Shown here: positions 1 to 8,457 of the stretch, piece by piece
Layout of the letters: each line of letters starts with the position of its first letter
How positions within the stretch are numbered: position 1 is the stretch's first letter
Assembly (NCBI RefSeq): GCF_042852765.1
Contig: NZ_AP031414.1
Strand: one strand, 5' to 3'
From: Schaedlerella glycyrrhizinilytica_A
Lineage (GTDB): Bacteria; Bacillota; Clostridia; Lachnospirales; Lachnospiraceae
DNA: 64,000 bases
Position numbers and translations under genes: made by a program
The notes under the pieces: generated by a model
What the model was told of the DNA's origin: nothing
Seen by the model: only the letters and a program-made list of their open reading frames with translations
Databases searched by the model: none

Positions 1-138
1 GTCAAGACACACGGAAGCTCCAAAGCGAAAGAAGTGTGTAATTCCATTATTCAGTGCGCGGCATTTAAAGAACAGCAGATCAGTGAGAAGATCCGTATAT
101 CGATCGAAGCTGCGTCAGAAGAAAAAAAGGAAGATTAA
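1..138 (+). CDS. plsX: Phosphate acyltransferase PlsX, C-terminal end (partial)
   Basis: The window opens inside a reading frame whose last 45 residues (VKTHGSSKAKE... to EEKKED) match the end of PlsX, with its typical V-K-x-H-G-S/N-S motif. PlsX makes acyl-phosphate from acyl-ACP for phospholipid synthesis. The 5' part lies outside the window. acpP follows after 21 bases, the usual Firmicute order, which supports the call. The fragment is short, so identity rests on this motif plus context. Confidence 0.82.
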   Translation, partial: VKTHGSSKAKEVCNSIIQCAAFKEQQISEKIRISIEAASEEKKED

Positions 139-159
139 ATCGGGAAAGGAATCAAAGTC

Positions 160-390
160 ATGGAATTTGAAAAATTACAGAAAATCATTGCAGAGGTTAT
201 GAATGTTTCAGAGGAGGAGATCCGTCCGGAGACAACATTTGTAGATGATCTGGGAGCGGATTCTCTTGATGTATTCCAGATTATCATGGGAATCGAGGAA
301 GAATTTGATATTGAGATCGACAACGAGGAAGCTGAGAAGATCAAGACCGTACAGGATGCGGCAGATCAGATCAGAAAAGTTGTAGAATAA
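160..390 (+). CDS. acpP: Acyl carrier protein
   Basis: A 76-residue acidic protein that carries fatty-acyl chains on a 4'-phosphopantetheine arm. The attachment site is the serine of the DSLD motif in GADSLDVFQII, near residue 36. Length and charge are typical for AcpP. It sits between plsX and rnc and is followed by an intrinsic terminator, so it can be expressed separately from the rnc-smc-ftsY genes downstream. Very secure. Confidence 0.96.
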   Translation: MEFEKLQKIIAEVMNVSEEEIRPETTFVDDLGADSLDVFQIIMGIEEEFDIEIDNEEAEKIKTVQDAADQIRKVVE

Positions 391-413
391 TGAATGGATA
401 GAATGTGAACCGG

Positions 414-435
414 AAAAGCCCTTGGAGGGCTTTTT
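414..435 (+). terminator. Intrinsic terminator after acpP
   Basis: A 9-bp perfect stem (AAAAGCCCT / AGGGCTTTT) with a 3-base loop, followed by T. It lies 24 bases after the acpP stop. It also overlaps the far-upstream TTG that would extend rnc to position 422, which argues against that longer start. Confidence 0.85.
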
Positions 436-460
436 CGATTTGATGAGAAAGGAACGGTCG

Positions 461-1150
461 ATGAGAGAAAGATTAAAGGAACTGGAAGCGCGGATCGGGT
501 ATGAGTTCCAGGACGTATCCTTGTTGGAGCGGGCGCTGAGACATAGTTCTTTCACGAATGAAAAACGTATGCCGAAGCAGGAATGTAACGAACGGCTTGA
601 ATTTCTGGGAGACGCAGTGCTGGAATTGGTGTCCAGTGAATTTTTATTTAAAGAATATCCGAAAGTTTCAGAGGGGGAACTGACAAAGACGCGTGCAAGT
701 ATGGTATGCGAGCCATCGCTTGCTTTTTGCGCCAGAGATATCGATCTGGGGAAGTACCTGCTTCTCGGAAAAGGTGAAGAGGCGACCGGCGGCCGGCAGA
801 GAGATTCTGTGACGTCAGACGCAATGGAAGCATTGATCGGCGCGATTTACCTGGACAGTGGTTTTACTAATGCAAAAGAGTTTATCCATAAGTTTATTTT
901 ATCGGATCTTGAAGATAAGAAACTCTTTTTCGATAGCAAGACTATTTTGCAGGAGATCGTGCAGGCAAAGGGAAAAGAAGCGGTGAACTATCGCTTGACG
1001 GGAGAAGACGGACCGGATCATAACAAAGTATTCTCAGTCAATGCGGAGATCGGCGGAGTTTCTTATGGGAGCGGAAAAGGACGTTCCAAGAAAGCAGCGG
1101 AGCAGGAGGCGGCTTACCGTGCGATTCTGCGATTGAAAAAAGAACAGTAA
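461..1150 (+). CDS. rnc: Ribonuclease III
   Basis: Double-strand-specific endoribonuclease that processes rRNA precursors and mRNAs. The N-terminal catalytic domain shows the signature NERLEFLGDAVLEL with the metal-binding acidic residues; a C-terminal dsRNA-binding domain ends in GKGRSKKAAEQEAAYRAIL. I chose the ATG at 461 (229 aa) because GAGAAAGGAA lies 6 bases upstream; the frame can be opened to a TTG at 422, but that codon is inside the acpP terminator hairpin. smc starts 14 bases after the stop, a conserved rnc-smc-ftsY order. Confidence 0.95.
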   Translation: MRERLKELEARIGYEFQDVSLLERALRHSSFTNEKRMPKQECNERLEFLGDAVLELVSSEFLFKEYPKVSEGELTKTRASMVCEPSLAFCARDIDLGKYLLLGKGEEATGGRQRDSVTSDAMEALIGAIYLDSGFTNAKEFIHKFILSDLEDKKLFFDSKTILQEIVQAKGKEAVNYRLTGEDGPDHNKVFSVNAEIGGVSYGSGKGRSKKAAEQEAAYRAILRLKKEQ

Positions 1151-1163
1151 GAACAGGTGAGTT

Positions 1164-4100
1164 ATGTATTTAAAGAGTATTGAAGTACAGGGATTTAAGT
1201 CCTTTGCAAACAAGATCAAATTTGAGTTTCACGAGGGGATCACCGGAATCGTCGGACCGAACGGAAGTGGAAAAAGCAACGTTGCCGACGCGGTACGCTG
1301 GGTGCTCGGAGAGCAGAGAGTGAAACAGCTTCGGGGCGGCACGATGCAGGATGTCATTTTCTCGGGAACAGAGAACCGAAAGCCACTCAGCTATGCTTCC
1401 GTTGCGATCACGCTGAATAATTCGGATCATCAGCTTCCGGTGGACTATGAGGAAGTGACGGTCACAAGAAAGCTGTACCGTTCGGGAGAAAGTGAATATC
1501 TGATCAACGGAGCCTCCTGCCGTCTGAAAGATATCAATGAGATGTTCTATGATACCGGTATTGGTAAAGAGGGATATTCGATCATCGGACAGGGGCAGAT
1601 CGATAAGATCTTAAGCGGAAAACCGGAAGAGAGGCGGGAGCTTTTCGACGAGGCTGCCGGAATCGTAAAGTTTAAGCGCAGAAAAGCATTGTCTCTGAAA
1701 AAACTGGATGAGGAACGACAGAACTTAACCCGTGTCAATGATATTTTATCGGAGTTGGAAAAACAGATCGGACCACTTCAGAAGCAGTCCGAGGTGGCAA
1801 GAGAATATTTGAAAAAGAAAGAAGAACTGAAGACGTTTGATATCAATATGTTTCTGCTGGAGACAGAACGTCTTCGGGAGCTGACCCGAGGGATTGAAGA
1901 GAAACTTCAGTTGGCGACGGACGAATTGAGCGAGGCGGGCATCCGGTATGAGGAGATGAAAGCCGAGTACGAGGCGATCGAGGAAGAAGTGGAGGAAATC
2001 GACCTTTCCATCGAGAAAGCAAAGAGCCAGCTGAATGAGACGACACTGTTAAAACAGCAGCTGGAGGGGCAGATCAATGTCTTAAAAGAACAGATCAATA
2101 CGGTCCGGATGAACGACGAGCATTACGGCAAGCGGCAGCAGACGATCCGGATCGAGCTGGAGACAAGGGAGAAACAAAAAGATACGTTGTCACAGGAAAG
2201 AGCGGATGTGACAGAGAAACTGACGCAGATATCAAGACAGGATCAGGAAGCGAAGCAGGCGTTGATCGAAGTGCAGAGCCGGATCGCAGAACATAGTGCG
2301 GAGGTTGAAAAAAAGAAACAGGAGATCATGGAGCTTCTGAACAACCGTGCGTCAACCCGTGCGAAGATCCAGCATTTTGATACGACGCAGGCACAGTTTA
2401 CGACACGGCGTGCGGAATTACATAAATTGATCCTTGAGACGGCAAGCGAGGGGGAACGGCAGAACAGCGCGCTGCGTTCCTATGAGGAAGAACTTGTCAG
2501 CATACGGGAGCAGATTACACGGTTTTCGGAGCAGATCAAGGAAAATGAGCAGAAGATCGGACAGTATCAGAGAGAACTTTCCGAGAAGCAGGAAAAGCTG
2601 CGTGTCGGACAGACTGCGTATCACAGGGAGTCTTCCCGTCTGGAGTCTTTGAAAAATATTACCGAGCGTTATGACGGATATGGCAACAGCATCCGAAAAG
2701 TCATGAGCAACAAAGACCGGGTACCGGGACTTCTCGGTGTTGTGGCAGACATCATCAAGGTAGAGAAAGAATATGAGATCGCCGTGGAAACGGCGCTTGG
2801 TGGAAGTATCCAGAATATTGTTACGGATACCGAGGAGACCGCAAAGCGGATGATCCAGTACCTGAAGCAGAATAAATTCGGACGCGCGACATTTTTACCT
2901 CTGACAAGTATGCATGGAAGCGGCGGGATCCGGGATGCGCAGGCATTGAAAGAACCGGGTGTGATCGGGCTTGCCAATACACTGGTGACGGTGGAAGCGA
3001 AGTTCCAAGTACTTGCCGATCAGCTTCTCGGGCGGACGATCGTGGTAGACCATATCGATCACGGAATCGCGATCGCCAGAAAATACCGTCAGTCGCTGCG
3101 CCTGGTCACGCTGGAGGGAGATTTGATCAATCCGGGCGGATCTATGACCGGAGGCGCGTTTAAAAATTCCAGCAATCTCCTCAGCAGGCGGCGTGAGATC
3201 GAAGAATTTGAAGAGACGGTGGCGCTGCTGAAGAAAGATATGAGCGCGATGGAGCAGGAAGTGAGCGCGATCAAAGAGAAGCGTGCCGCATGTTACAGTG
3301 CCAACGATGAGATCCAGCAGAAACTCGGGAACGCATCGATCACGGAGAATACCGTGAAGATGAATATGGAGCAGGTGCAGGCAAAATTGCGGGAACTTTC
3401 CGAACGTCACCGTGGTTATAAGAGTGAGCAGAATGAACTGGAAGAACAGATCCGTCAGATCAAAGACAATGAAGATTCGATCCAGATGGAACTGGAGACA
3501 TCCGAACGTCTGGAAAAAGAATGGAATGAGCGCATTGAGGAATTAAACGGACTTCTGGAGCAGGAGCGTATTGAGGAAACTTCCCAGATGCGCAAGTCGG
3601 AGGAAGTGCATCTGAAATTTGCAAGTCTGGAACAGCAGAATACATTTATTCTGGAAAATATCAGCCGTGTGGAGGAGGAATCTGCCAGATTTGCAGAGGA
3701 ATTAAGAGAACTGGATCAGCACAAGGGCAATGCGTCGGAAGAGATCCGGGTGAAAGAAGAGCAGATCACAGAATTACGACAGACGATCGAAGATTCCAAA
3801 GAATTGTTTGCCGAAATCCAGGAAGAGATCAAGGTCCAGAGCACAAAACGGGATGAGCTGAACCAGAAACATAAGACATTTTTAGGAAAGCGCGAAGAAC
3901 TTTCAAAGCATATGTCAGATCTGGATAAAGAGTGTTTCCGTCTGAACAGCCAGAAAGAAGGCTATGAGGAAGCATCTGACAAGCAGATCAACTATATGTG
4001 GGAAGAATATGAGCTGACCTACGGGCGGGCGATGGAGCTCCGCAATGAAAATCTGACGGATCTGTCCTATATGAAGCAGCAGATCCAACTGCTGAAACAG

Positions 4101-4724
4101 GAGATCCGGAAACTTGGTAATGTCAATGTCAATGCGATCGAGGATTATAAGAATGTGTCGGAACGATATGAATTTTTGAGCGGACAGCATGAAGATCTGA
4201 TCGAGGCGGAGGCTACGCTTGTGAAGATCATCGAGGAGCTGGATGCCGCGATGCGCAAACAGTTCCAGGAGCAGTTTGCCTTGATCAGCAGCGAGTTTGA
4301 CAAAGTATTCCGACAGTTGTTCGGCGGCGGAAAAGGAACGCTGGAACTGATGGAAGATGAGGATGTGCTGGAAGCGGGAATCCGCATCATCGCGCAGCCG
4401 CCGGGAAAGAAACTGCAGAATATGATGCAGCTTTCCGGTGGAGAGAAAGCTCTGACTGCGATTTCTTTGCTATTTGCGATCCAGAACTTAAAGCCGTCTC
4501 CGTTCTGTCTGCTGGACGAGATCGAGGCGGCATTGGACGACAGCAATGTCGGGCGATACGCGCAGTATCTGCATAAGCTCACAGAACATACACAGTTTAT
4601 CGTGATCACACACCGCCGCGGAACGATGGCGGCGGCAGATCGGCTTTACGGGATCACCATGCAGGAAAAAGGCGTATCCACATTGGTTTCCGTCGATCTG
4701 CTGGAAGATGATCTTGTAAAATAG
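1164..4724 (+). CDS. smc: Chromosome segregation protein SMC
   Basis: An 1186-residue SMC ATPase that compacts and segregates the chromosome with ScpA/ScpB. Seen: N-terminal Walker A GPNGSGKSN at residues 31-39; two long Glu/Lys/Gln-rich coiled-coil arms; a Gly-rich hinge around residues 515-660; the C-terminal signature LSGGEKAL near residue 1090, followed by Walker B LLDEIEAALDD. Full family length, no lesion. Co-directional with rnc and ftsY. Confidence 0.97.
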   Translation: MYLKSIEVQGFKSFANKIKFEFHEGITGIVGPNGSGKSNVADAVRWVLGEQRVKQLRGGTMQDVIFSGTENRKPLSYASVAITLNNSDHQLPVDYEEVTVTRKLYRSGESEYLINGASCRLKDINEMFYDTGIGKEGYSIIGQGQIDKILSGKPEERRELFDEAAGIVKFKRRKALSLKKLDEERQNLTRVNDILSELEKQIGPLQKQSEVAREYLKKKEELKTFDINMFLLETERLRELTRGIEEKLQLATDELSEAGIRYEEMKAEYEAIEEEVEEIDLSIEKAKSQLNETTLLKQQLEGQINVLKEQINTVRMNDEHYGKRQQTIRIELETREKQKDTLSQERADVTEKLTQISRQDQEAKQALIEVQSRIAEHSAEVEKKKQEIMELLNNRASTRAKIQHFDTTQAQFTTRRAELHKLILETASEGERQNSALRSYEEELVSIREQITRFSEQIKENEQKIGQYQRELSEKQEKLRVGQTAYHRESSRLESLKNITERYDGYGNSIRKVMSNKDRVPGLLGVVADIIKVEKEYEIAVETALGGSIQNIVTDTEETAKRMIQYLKQNKFGRATFLPLTSMHGSGGIRDAQALKEPGVIGLANTLVTVEAKFQVLADQLLGRTIVVDHIDHGIAIARKYRQSLRLVTLEGDLINPGGSMTGGAFKNSSNLLSRRREIEEFEETVALLKKDMSAMEQEVSAIKEKRAACYSANDEIQQKLGNASITENTVKMNMEQVQAKLRELSERHRGYKSEQNELEEQIRQIKDNEDSIQMELETSERLEKEWNERIEELNGLLEQERIEETSQMRKSEEVHLKFASLEQQNTFILENISRVEEESARFAEELRELDQHKGNASEEIRVKEEQITELRQTIEDSKELFAEIQEEIKVQSTKRDELNQKHKTFLGKREELSKHMSDLDKECFRLNSQKEGYEEASDKQINYMWEEYELTYGRAMELRNENLTDLSYMKQQIQLLKQEIRKLGNVNVNAIEDYKNVSERYEFLSGQHEDLIEAEATLVKIIEELDAAMRKQFQEQFALISSEFDKVFRQLFGGGKGTLELMEDEDVLEAGIRIIAQPPGKKLQNMMQLSGGEKALTAISLLFAIQNLKPSPFCLLDEIEAALDDSNVGRYAQYLHKLTEHTQFIVITHRRGTMAAADRLYGITMQEKGVSTLVSVDLLEDDLVK

Positions 4725-4762
4725 AAGTACTGTGAATCAGCAGTAAAATCGAGGAGGCAGGA

Positions 4763-5704
4763 ATGGAAGAGAAACAAGGGTTTTTTAAGCGGCTCGTGTC
4801 CGGGCTGACAAAGACGAGAGATAATATCGTATCGGGCATGGACAGTATTTTTCATGGATTTTCCCATATAGACGAGGATTTTTATGAGGAATTGGAAGAG
4901 ACATTGATCATGGGAGATCTCGGCGTGCATACGACGATGGAGATCATCGAAGATCTTCGGGAGAAAGTAAAAGCACAGCATATCAAAGAACCGATCGAGT
5001 GCCGTCAGCTTTTGATCGACAGTATCAAAGAGCAGATGGATGTGGGCGAGACGGCATATGAATTTGAAGAAAAGCAGTCCGTTGTATTTGTGATCGGGGT
5101 CAATGGAGTCGGCAAGACGACAACGATCGGAAAGTTGGCGGGAAAATTCCGTGCGGAACATAAAAAAGTGATCCTTGCGGCGGCGGATACGTTCCGTGCG
5201 GCGGCGGGGGAACAGTTGAAAGAGTGGGCGAACCGTGCACAGGTGGAGATGATCGGCGGTCAGGAGGGTTCCGACCCGGCGGCAGTCGTATTTGACGCGG
5301 TGGCAGCAGCGAGAGCAAGAAGAGCGGATATCCTGCTCTGCGATACTGCAGGACGTCTGCACAACAAAAAGAATCTGATGGAAGAATTGAAGAAGATCAA
5401 CCGTGTCATCGATCGGGAATATCCGGAAGCATACCGGGAAACTTTAGTTGTACTGGATGCGACGACCGGACAGAATGCACTGAATCAGGCAAAAGAATTT
5501 AACGAAGTGGCAGATATTACAGGAGTGATCCTGACAAAGATGGACGGAACAGCAAAAGGCGGAATCGCCGTTGCAATCCAGGCAGAACTGGGAATTCCGG
5601 TGAAATATATCGGCGTCGGAGAGGGCATTGACGATCTGCAGAAATTTGACGCGGATGAATTTGTAAACGCATTATTCTATCGGGAAGAGAGCAAGGAGGA
5701 ATAA
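4763..5704 (+). CDS. ftsY: Signal recognition particle receptor FtsY
   Basis: SRP-family GTPase (313 aa) that docks the SRP-ribosome complex at the membrane. After a short N domain come the G1 loop GVNGVGKTTT near residue 112, DTAGR near 193 and TKMDGTAKGG near 257. The long acidic A domain of enterobacterial FtsY is absent, as is usual in Firmicutes. GAGGAGG five bases upstream supports the ATG. ilvA starts 2 bases after its stop, so the two are probably co-transcribed. Confidence 0.96.
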   Translation: MEEKQGFFKRLVSGLTKTRDNIVSGMDSIFHGFSHIDEDFYEELEETLIMGDLGVHTTMEIIEDLREKVKAQHIKEPIECRQLLIDSIKEQMDVGETAYEFEEKQSVVFVIGVNGVGKTTTIGKLAGKFRAEHKKVILAAADTFRAAAGEQLKEWANRAQVEMIGGQEGSDPAAVVFDAVAAARARRADILLCDTAGRLHNKKNLMEELKKINRVIDREYPEAYRETLVVLDATTGQNALNQAKEFNEVADITGVILTKMDGTAKGGIAVAIQAELGIPVKYIGVGEGIDDLQKFDADEFVNALFYREESKEE

Positions 5705-5706
5705 CC

Positions 5707-6921
5707 ATGTTGACATTAGAAAAATTTGAGGAAGCCAGCGAGATCGTAAAACGTGTGACGAATCCTACCAAGTTGATTTACAGCGAACACTTAAGTGAAC
5801 AGGCAGGCGGAAAAGTATACCTGAAACCGGAAAATATGCAGCATACCGGCGCATACAAACTGCGCGGCGCATACTACAAGATCAGTACGATGACAGAGGA
5901 AGAACGTGCAAGAGGTCTGATCACGGCATCTGCCGGAAACCATGCGCAGGGAGTTGCCTATGCGGCGAAAGCATTTGGATGTAAGGCGACGATCGTGATG
6001 CCGACGATCACTCCGCTGATCAAAGTGAACCGGACAAAGAGTTACGGTGCCGAGGTGGTTCTACATGGGGATGTCTATGACGACGCCTGCGCGTATGCAT
6101 ATGAATTGGCAGAAAAGCACGGATATACATTCGTGCATCCGTTTGACGATCTGGATGTGGCGACCGGACAGGGAACGATCGCAATGGAGATCGTACAGGA
6201 ACTGCCGACCGTGGATTACATTCTGGTGCCGATCGGCGGAGGCGGACTGGTGACAGGCGTGTCCACTTTGGCAAAAATGCTGAACCCAAAGATCAAGGTG
6301 ATCGGCGTGGAGCCGGCGGCGGCAGCCAGCATGACCGCGGCTCTTGCGGCCGGGGAGGTTGTCTCTCTGGACAGTGCAGATACGATCGCAGACGGTACCG
6401 CAGTGAAGCGGGTCGGAGAAAAGATCTTCTCGTATGTACAGGAAAATGTCGATGAAATCCTGCAGGTGGAAGATGACGAACTGATCGGCGCATTTCTGGA
6501 TATGGTTGAGAATCATAAGATGATCGTGGAAAATTCCGGACTGCTTTCTGTTGCAGCGTTAAAGCAGCTTGACTGCAAAGGAAAGAAAGTAGCCTGCGTA
6601 TTAAGCGGTGGCAATATGGATGTGATCACGATGTCTTCGATTGTACAGCATGGTCTGATCCAGAGAGACCGGATCTTCTCCGTATCGGTGCTTCTTCCGG
6701 ACAAGCCGGGCGAACTGGTGCGTGTGGCGGCAACGATCGCAGATGCACAGGGCAACGTGATCAAACTGGAGCATAACCAGTTTGTCAGCACGAACCGGAA
6801 CGCGGCTGTGGAACTTCGTATTACGATGGAGGCATTCGGAACCGAACATAAGCATCGTATTCTGGATGCACTGGAAGCAAAAGGGTTCCGTCCGAAACTG
6901 ATCAGCGCGAAGTTGTATTAA
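5707..6921 (+). CDS. ilvA: Threonine ammonia-lyase, single-ACT form
   Basis: PLP-dependent deaminase that converts threonine to 2-oxobutyrate, the first step to isoleucine. The PLP lysine is Lys51 in TGAYKLRGAYYK; SAGNHAQG (75-82) and a Gly-rich phosphate loop (PIGGGGL near 176) follow. Residues about 325-404 form one ACT-like domain, fitting the medium-length class rather than long IlvA with two regulatory modules. It follows ftsY directly. Whether the enzyme is biosynthetic or catabolic cannot be told from sequence; ilvN-ilvC are elsewhere in this window. Confidence 0.92.
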   Translation: MLTLEKFEEASEIVKRVTNPTKLIYSEHLSEQAGGKVYLKPENMQHTGAYKLRGAYYKISTMTEEERARGLITASAGNHAQGVAYAAKAFGCKATIVMPTITPLIKVNRTKSYGAEVVLHGDVYDDACAYAYELAEKHGYTFVHPFDDLDVATGQGTIAMEIVQELPTVDYILVPIGGGGLVTGVSTLAKMLNPKIKVIGVEPAAAASMTAALAAGEVVSLDSADTIADGTAVKRVGEKIFSYVQENVDEILQVEDDELIGAFLDMVENHKMIVENSGLLSVAALKQLDCKGKKVACVLSGGNMDVITMSSIVQHGLIQRDRIFSVSVLLPDKPGELVRVAATIADAQGNVIKLEHNQFVSTNRNAAVELRITMEAFGTEHKHRILDALEAKGFRPKLISAKLY

Positions 6922-6973
6922 TACCCAAAGCGAACACTTTCAATACTGGTTTAAAAGTGTTCACTTTGGGTAT
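6921..6973 (+). repeat. 20-bp-stem hairpin after ilvA
   Basis: Arms at 6921-6940 and 6954-6973 pair over 20 positions with one C-A mismatch and a 13-base loop. The left arm starts on the last base of the ilvA stop codon. No T-run follows, so it is not a standard terminator; it may protect the mRNA 3' end or act as a protein site. Confidence 0.6.
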
Positions 6974-7000
6974 TGGCTGAGTTATAAAAATTTGTAAAAG

Positions 7001-7048
7001 AAAAAGGATCCTGTTTTCATCAGAGGAGATGAGAACGCGATCCTTTTT
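7001..7048. terminator. Bidirectional terminator between ilvA and prs
   Basis: AAAAAGGATC pairs with GATCCTTTTT, with further inner pairing (GTTTTCATC with GATGAGAAC, one mismatch). A-run on one side and T-run on the other, so it can serve ilvA on the plus strand and the convergent PRPP synthetase gene on the minus strand. Confidence 0.85.
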
Positions 7049-7064
7049 GTCATGGTCTTGAAAA

Positions 7065-8237
7065 TTAAATCTGATTATATTTCTTCAGCAGTGCATGGAT
7101 CTTGTCGGTCGGATTTAATACCGCGCCGATCGTCAGGTCGTGATTCAAAGAATCCACGATCAAGGCAAGGAATTTGCTCATATCTGCGGTGACAAAGTAA
7201 GGCTTTTCTTTGACAACCGGAGGAAGATAAGTGAGGTTTGTTGTGATGACCTTGTCAATGTATCCTTTTTCGTGATATTCATCGAATTTATCGAATCCCT
7301 CGGTGAACAATCCGAATGTTGTGCAGACAAACACTCTTGCCGCATGACGCTCTTTTAGCTGTTTTGCAACGTCCAGCATACTTTCACCGGAAGAGATCAT
7401 ATCGTCTACGATGATGACGTCTTTTCCGGTTACGTCGTCGCCGAGGAATTCATGGGCAACGATCGGGTTCTTGCCATTGACAACGGTTGAATAGTCACGG
7501 CGTTTGTAGAACATACCCATATCGACACCGAGTACGTTTGAAAAATATACGGCGCGGTGCATCGCGCCCTCGTCCGGGCTGATGATCATCAGATGTTCTT
7601 TGTCTGCTTTGAAATCCGGTACAGCACGGAACAATGCTTTCATAAACTGGTACGGCGGGTTAAAACTGTCAAAACCGTACAGCGGAATAGAGTTCTGCAC
7701 ACGCGGGTCGTGAGCATCGAATGTAAGGATACTGCTGACTCCCATGGAGATCAGTTCCTGCAGAGCAAGCGCGCAGTCCAGAGATTCACGTTTTGTACGT
7801 TTGTGCTGGCGGCTTTCATAGAGGAACGGCATGATGACGTTGATTCGGTGTGCCTTTCCGGTGGCGGCGGAAATGATACGCTTCAGATCCTGATAATGAT
7901 CGTCCGGGGACATATGGTTCAGATGTCCGTTGACTGTGTAAGTCAGGCTGTAATTGCAGACATCTGTCATGATGAATAAGTCGGTTCCGCGGATGGATTC
8001 TTTTAACATTCCTTTTGCCTCGCCGCTTCCGAAACGCGGACAGGCACAATCTACCAGATAGTTGTTGGAACGATAATTCACATAGATCGGGGACTCGGTC
8101 ACCTCATTGATCGTGTTCTGACGGAAAGAGACGATGTAGTCGTTGACTTTCTGACCGAGTTCCAGACAACTTTCCATAGCGGCAATTTTTAAAGGTGCTA
8201 CCGGGAGCATTTTTTCAATTAATTCAATGTTAGGCAT
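7065..8237 (-). CDS. prs: Ribose-phosphate pyrophosphokinase (PRPP synthetase), long form
   Basis: Makes PRPP from ribose 5-phosphate and ATP, the donor for purine, pyrimidine, His, Trp and NAD synthesis. The PRPP-binding loop DVIIVDDMISSGESM and the segment ALALQELISMGVSSILTFDAHDPRVQN are clear. At 390 aa it is longer than classical Prs (about 315 aa), with an N-terminal extension and diverged active-site neighbourhood, matching a long subgroup seen in Lachnospiraceae. It is monocistronic, with its own promoter and the shared terminator at 7001-7048. Confidence 0.88.
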   Translation of the reverse strand: MPNIELIEKMLPVAPLKIAAMESCLELGQKVNDYIVSFRQNTINEVTESPIYVNYRSNNYLVDCACPRFGSGEAKGMLKESIRGTDLFIMTDVCNYSLTYTVNGHLNHMSPDDHYQDLKRIISAATGKAHRINVIMPFLYESRQHKRTKRESLDCALALQELISMGVSSILTFDAHDPRVQNSIPLYGFDSFNPPYQFMKALFRAVPDFKADKEHLMIISPDEGAMHRAVYFSNVLGVDMGMFYKRRDYSTVVNGKNPIVAHEFLGDDVTGKDVIIVDDMISSGESMLDVAKQLKERHAARVFVCTTFGLFTEGFDKFDEYHEKGYIDKVITTNLTYLPPVVKEKPYFVTADMSKFLALIVDSLNHDLTIGAVLNPTDKIHALLKKYNQI

Positions 8238-8298
8238 GTTTTTCTCCTGTGATTCTGTATTTTTCCAGATTTGTAATCTGTTCTATTTATTCAATACG

Positions 8299-8327
8299 GT
8301 TATAACATTTTTTATGTCGAAATTCAA
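8299..8327 (-). promoter_or_regulatory. Promoter of prs
   Basis: On the minus strand TTGAAT, a 17-base spacer and TATAAC lie about 60 bases before the prs start codon. A small 6-bp hairpin (CAGATT/AATCTG) sits in the predicted leader. Confidence 0.6.
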
Positions 8328-8403
8328 GGGAATCTGTAAGGAGATTGCAGAACCGGAGAAAATCAAAGGTTTTTCTGTGCTTCTAAAGTGAAAAAAAGTG
8401 TGG

Positions 8404-8409
8404 TATACT
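8404..8409 (+). promoter_or_regulatory. -10 element (TATACT) before the DUF512 protein gene
   Basis: TATACT with a weak -35 candidate (TTCTAA) 17 bases upstream. It overlaps the longer open frame that starts with GTG at 8398, which supports the ATG at 8458 as the true start. Confidence 0.45.
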
Positions 8410-8457
8410 TTACGGAAAGGGAAAGCAGGGGGAAATGAAAAGAACAAGGAGAATTTT

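Noticed and set aside
422..460. TTG start at 422 extending RNase III by 13 residues
   Set aside because: It lies in the acpP terminator hairpin, whereas ATG 461 has a well-spaced GAGAAAGGAA.
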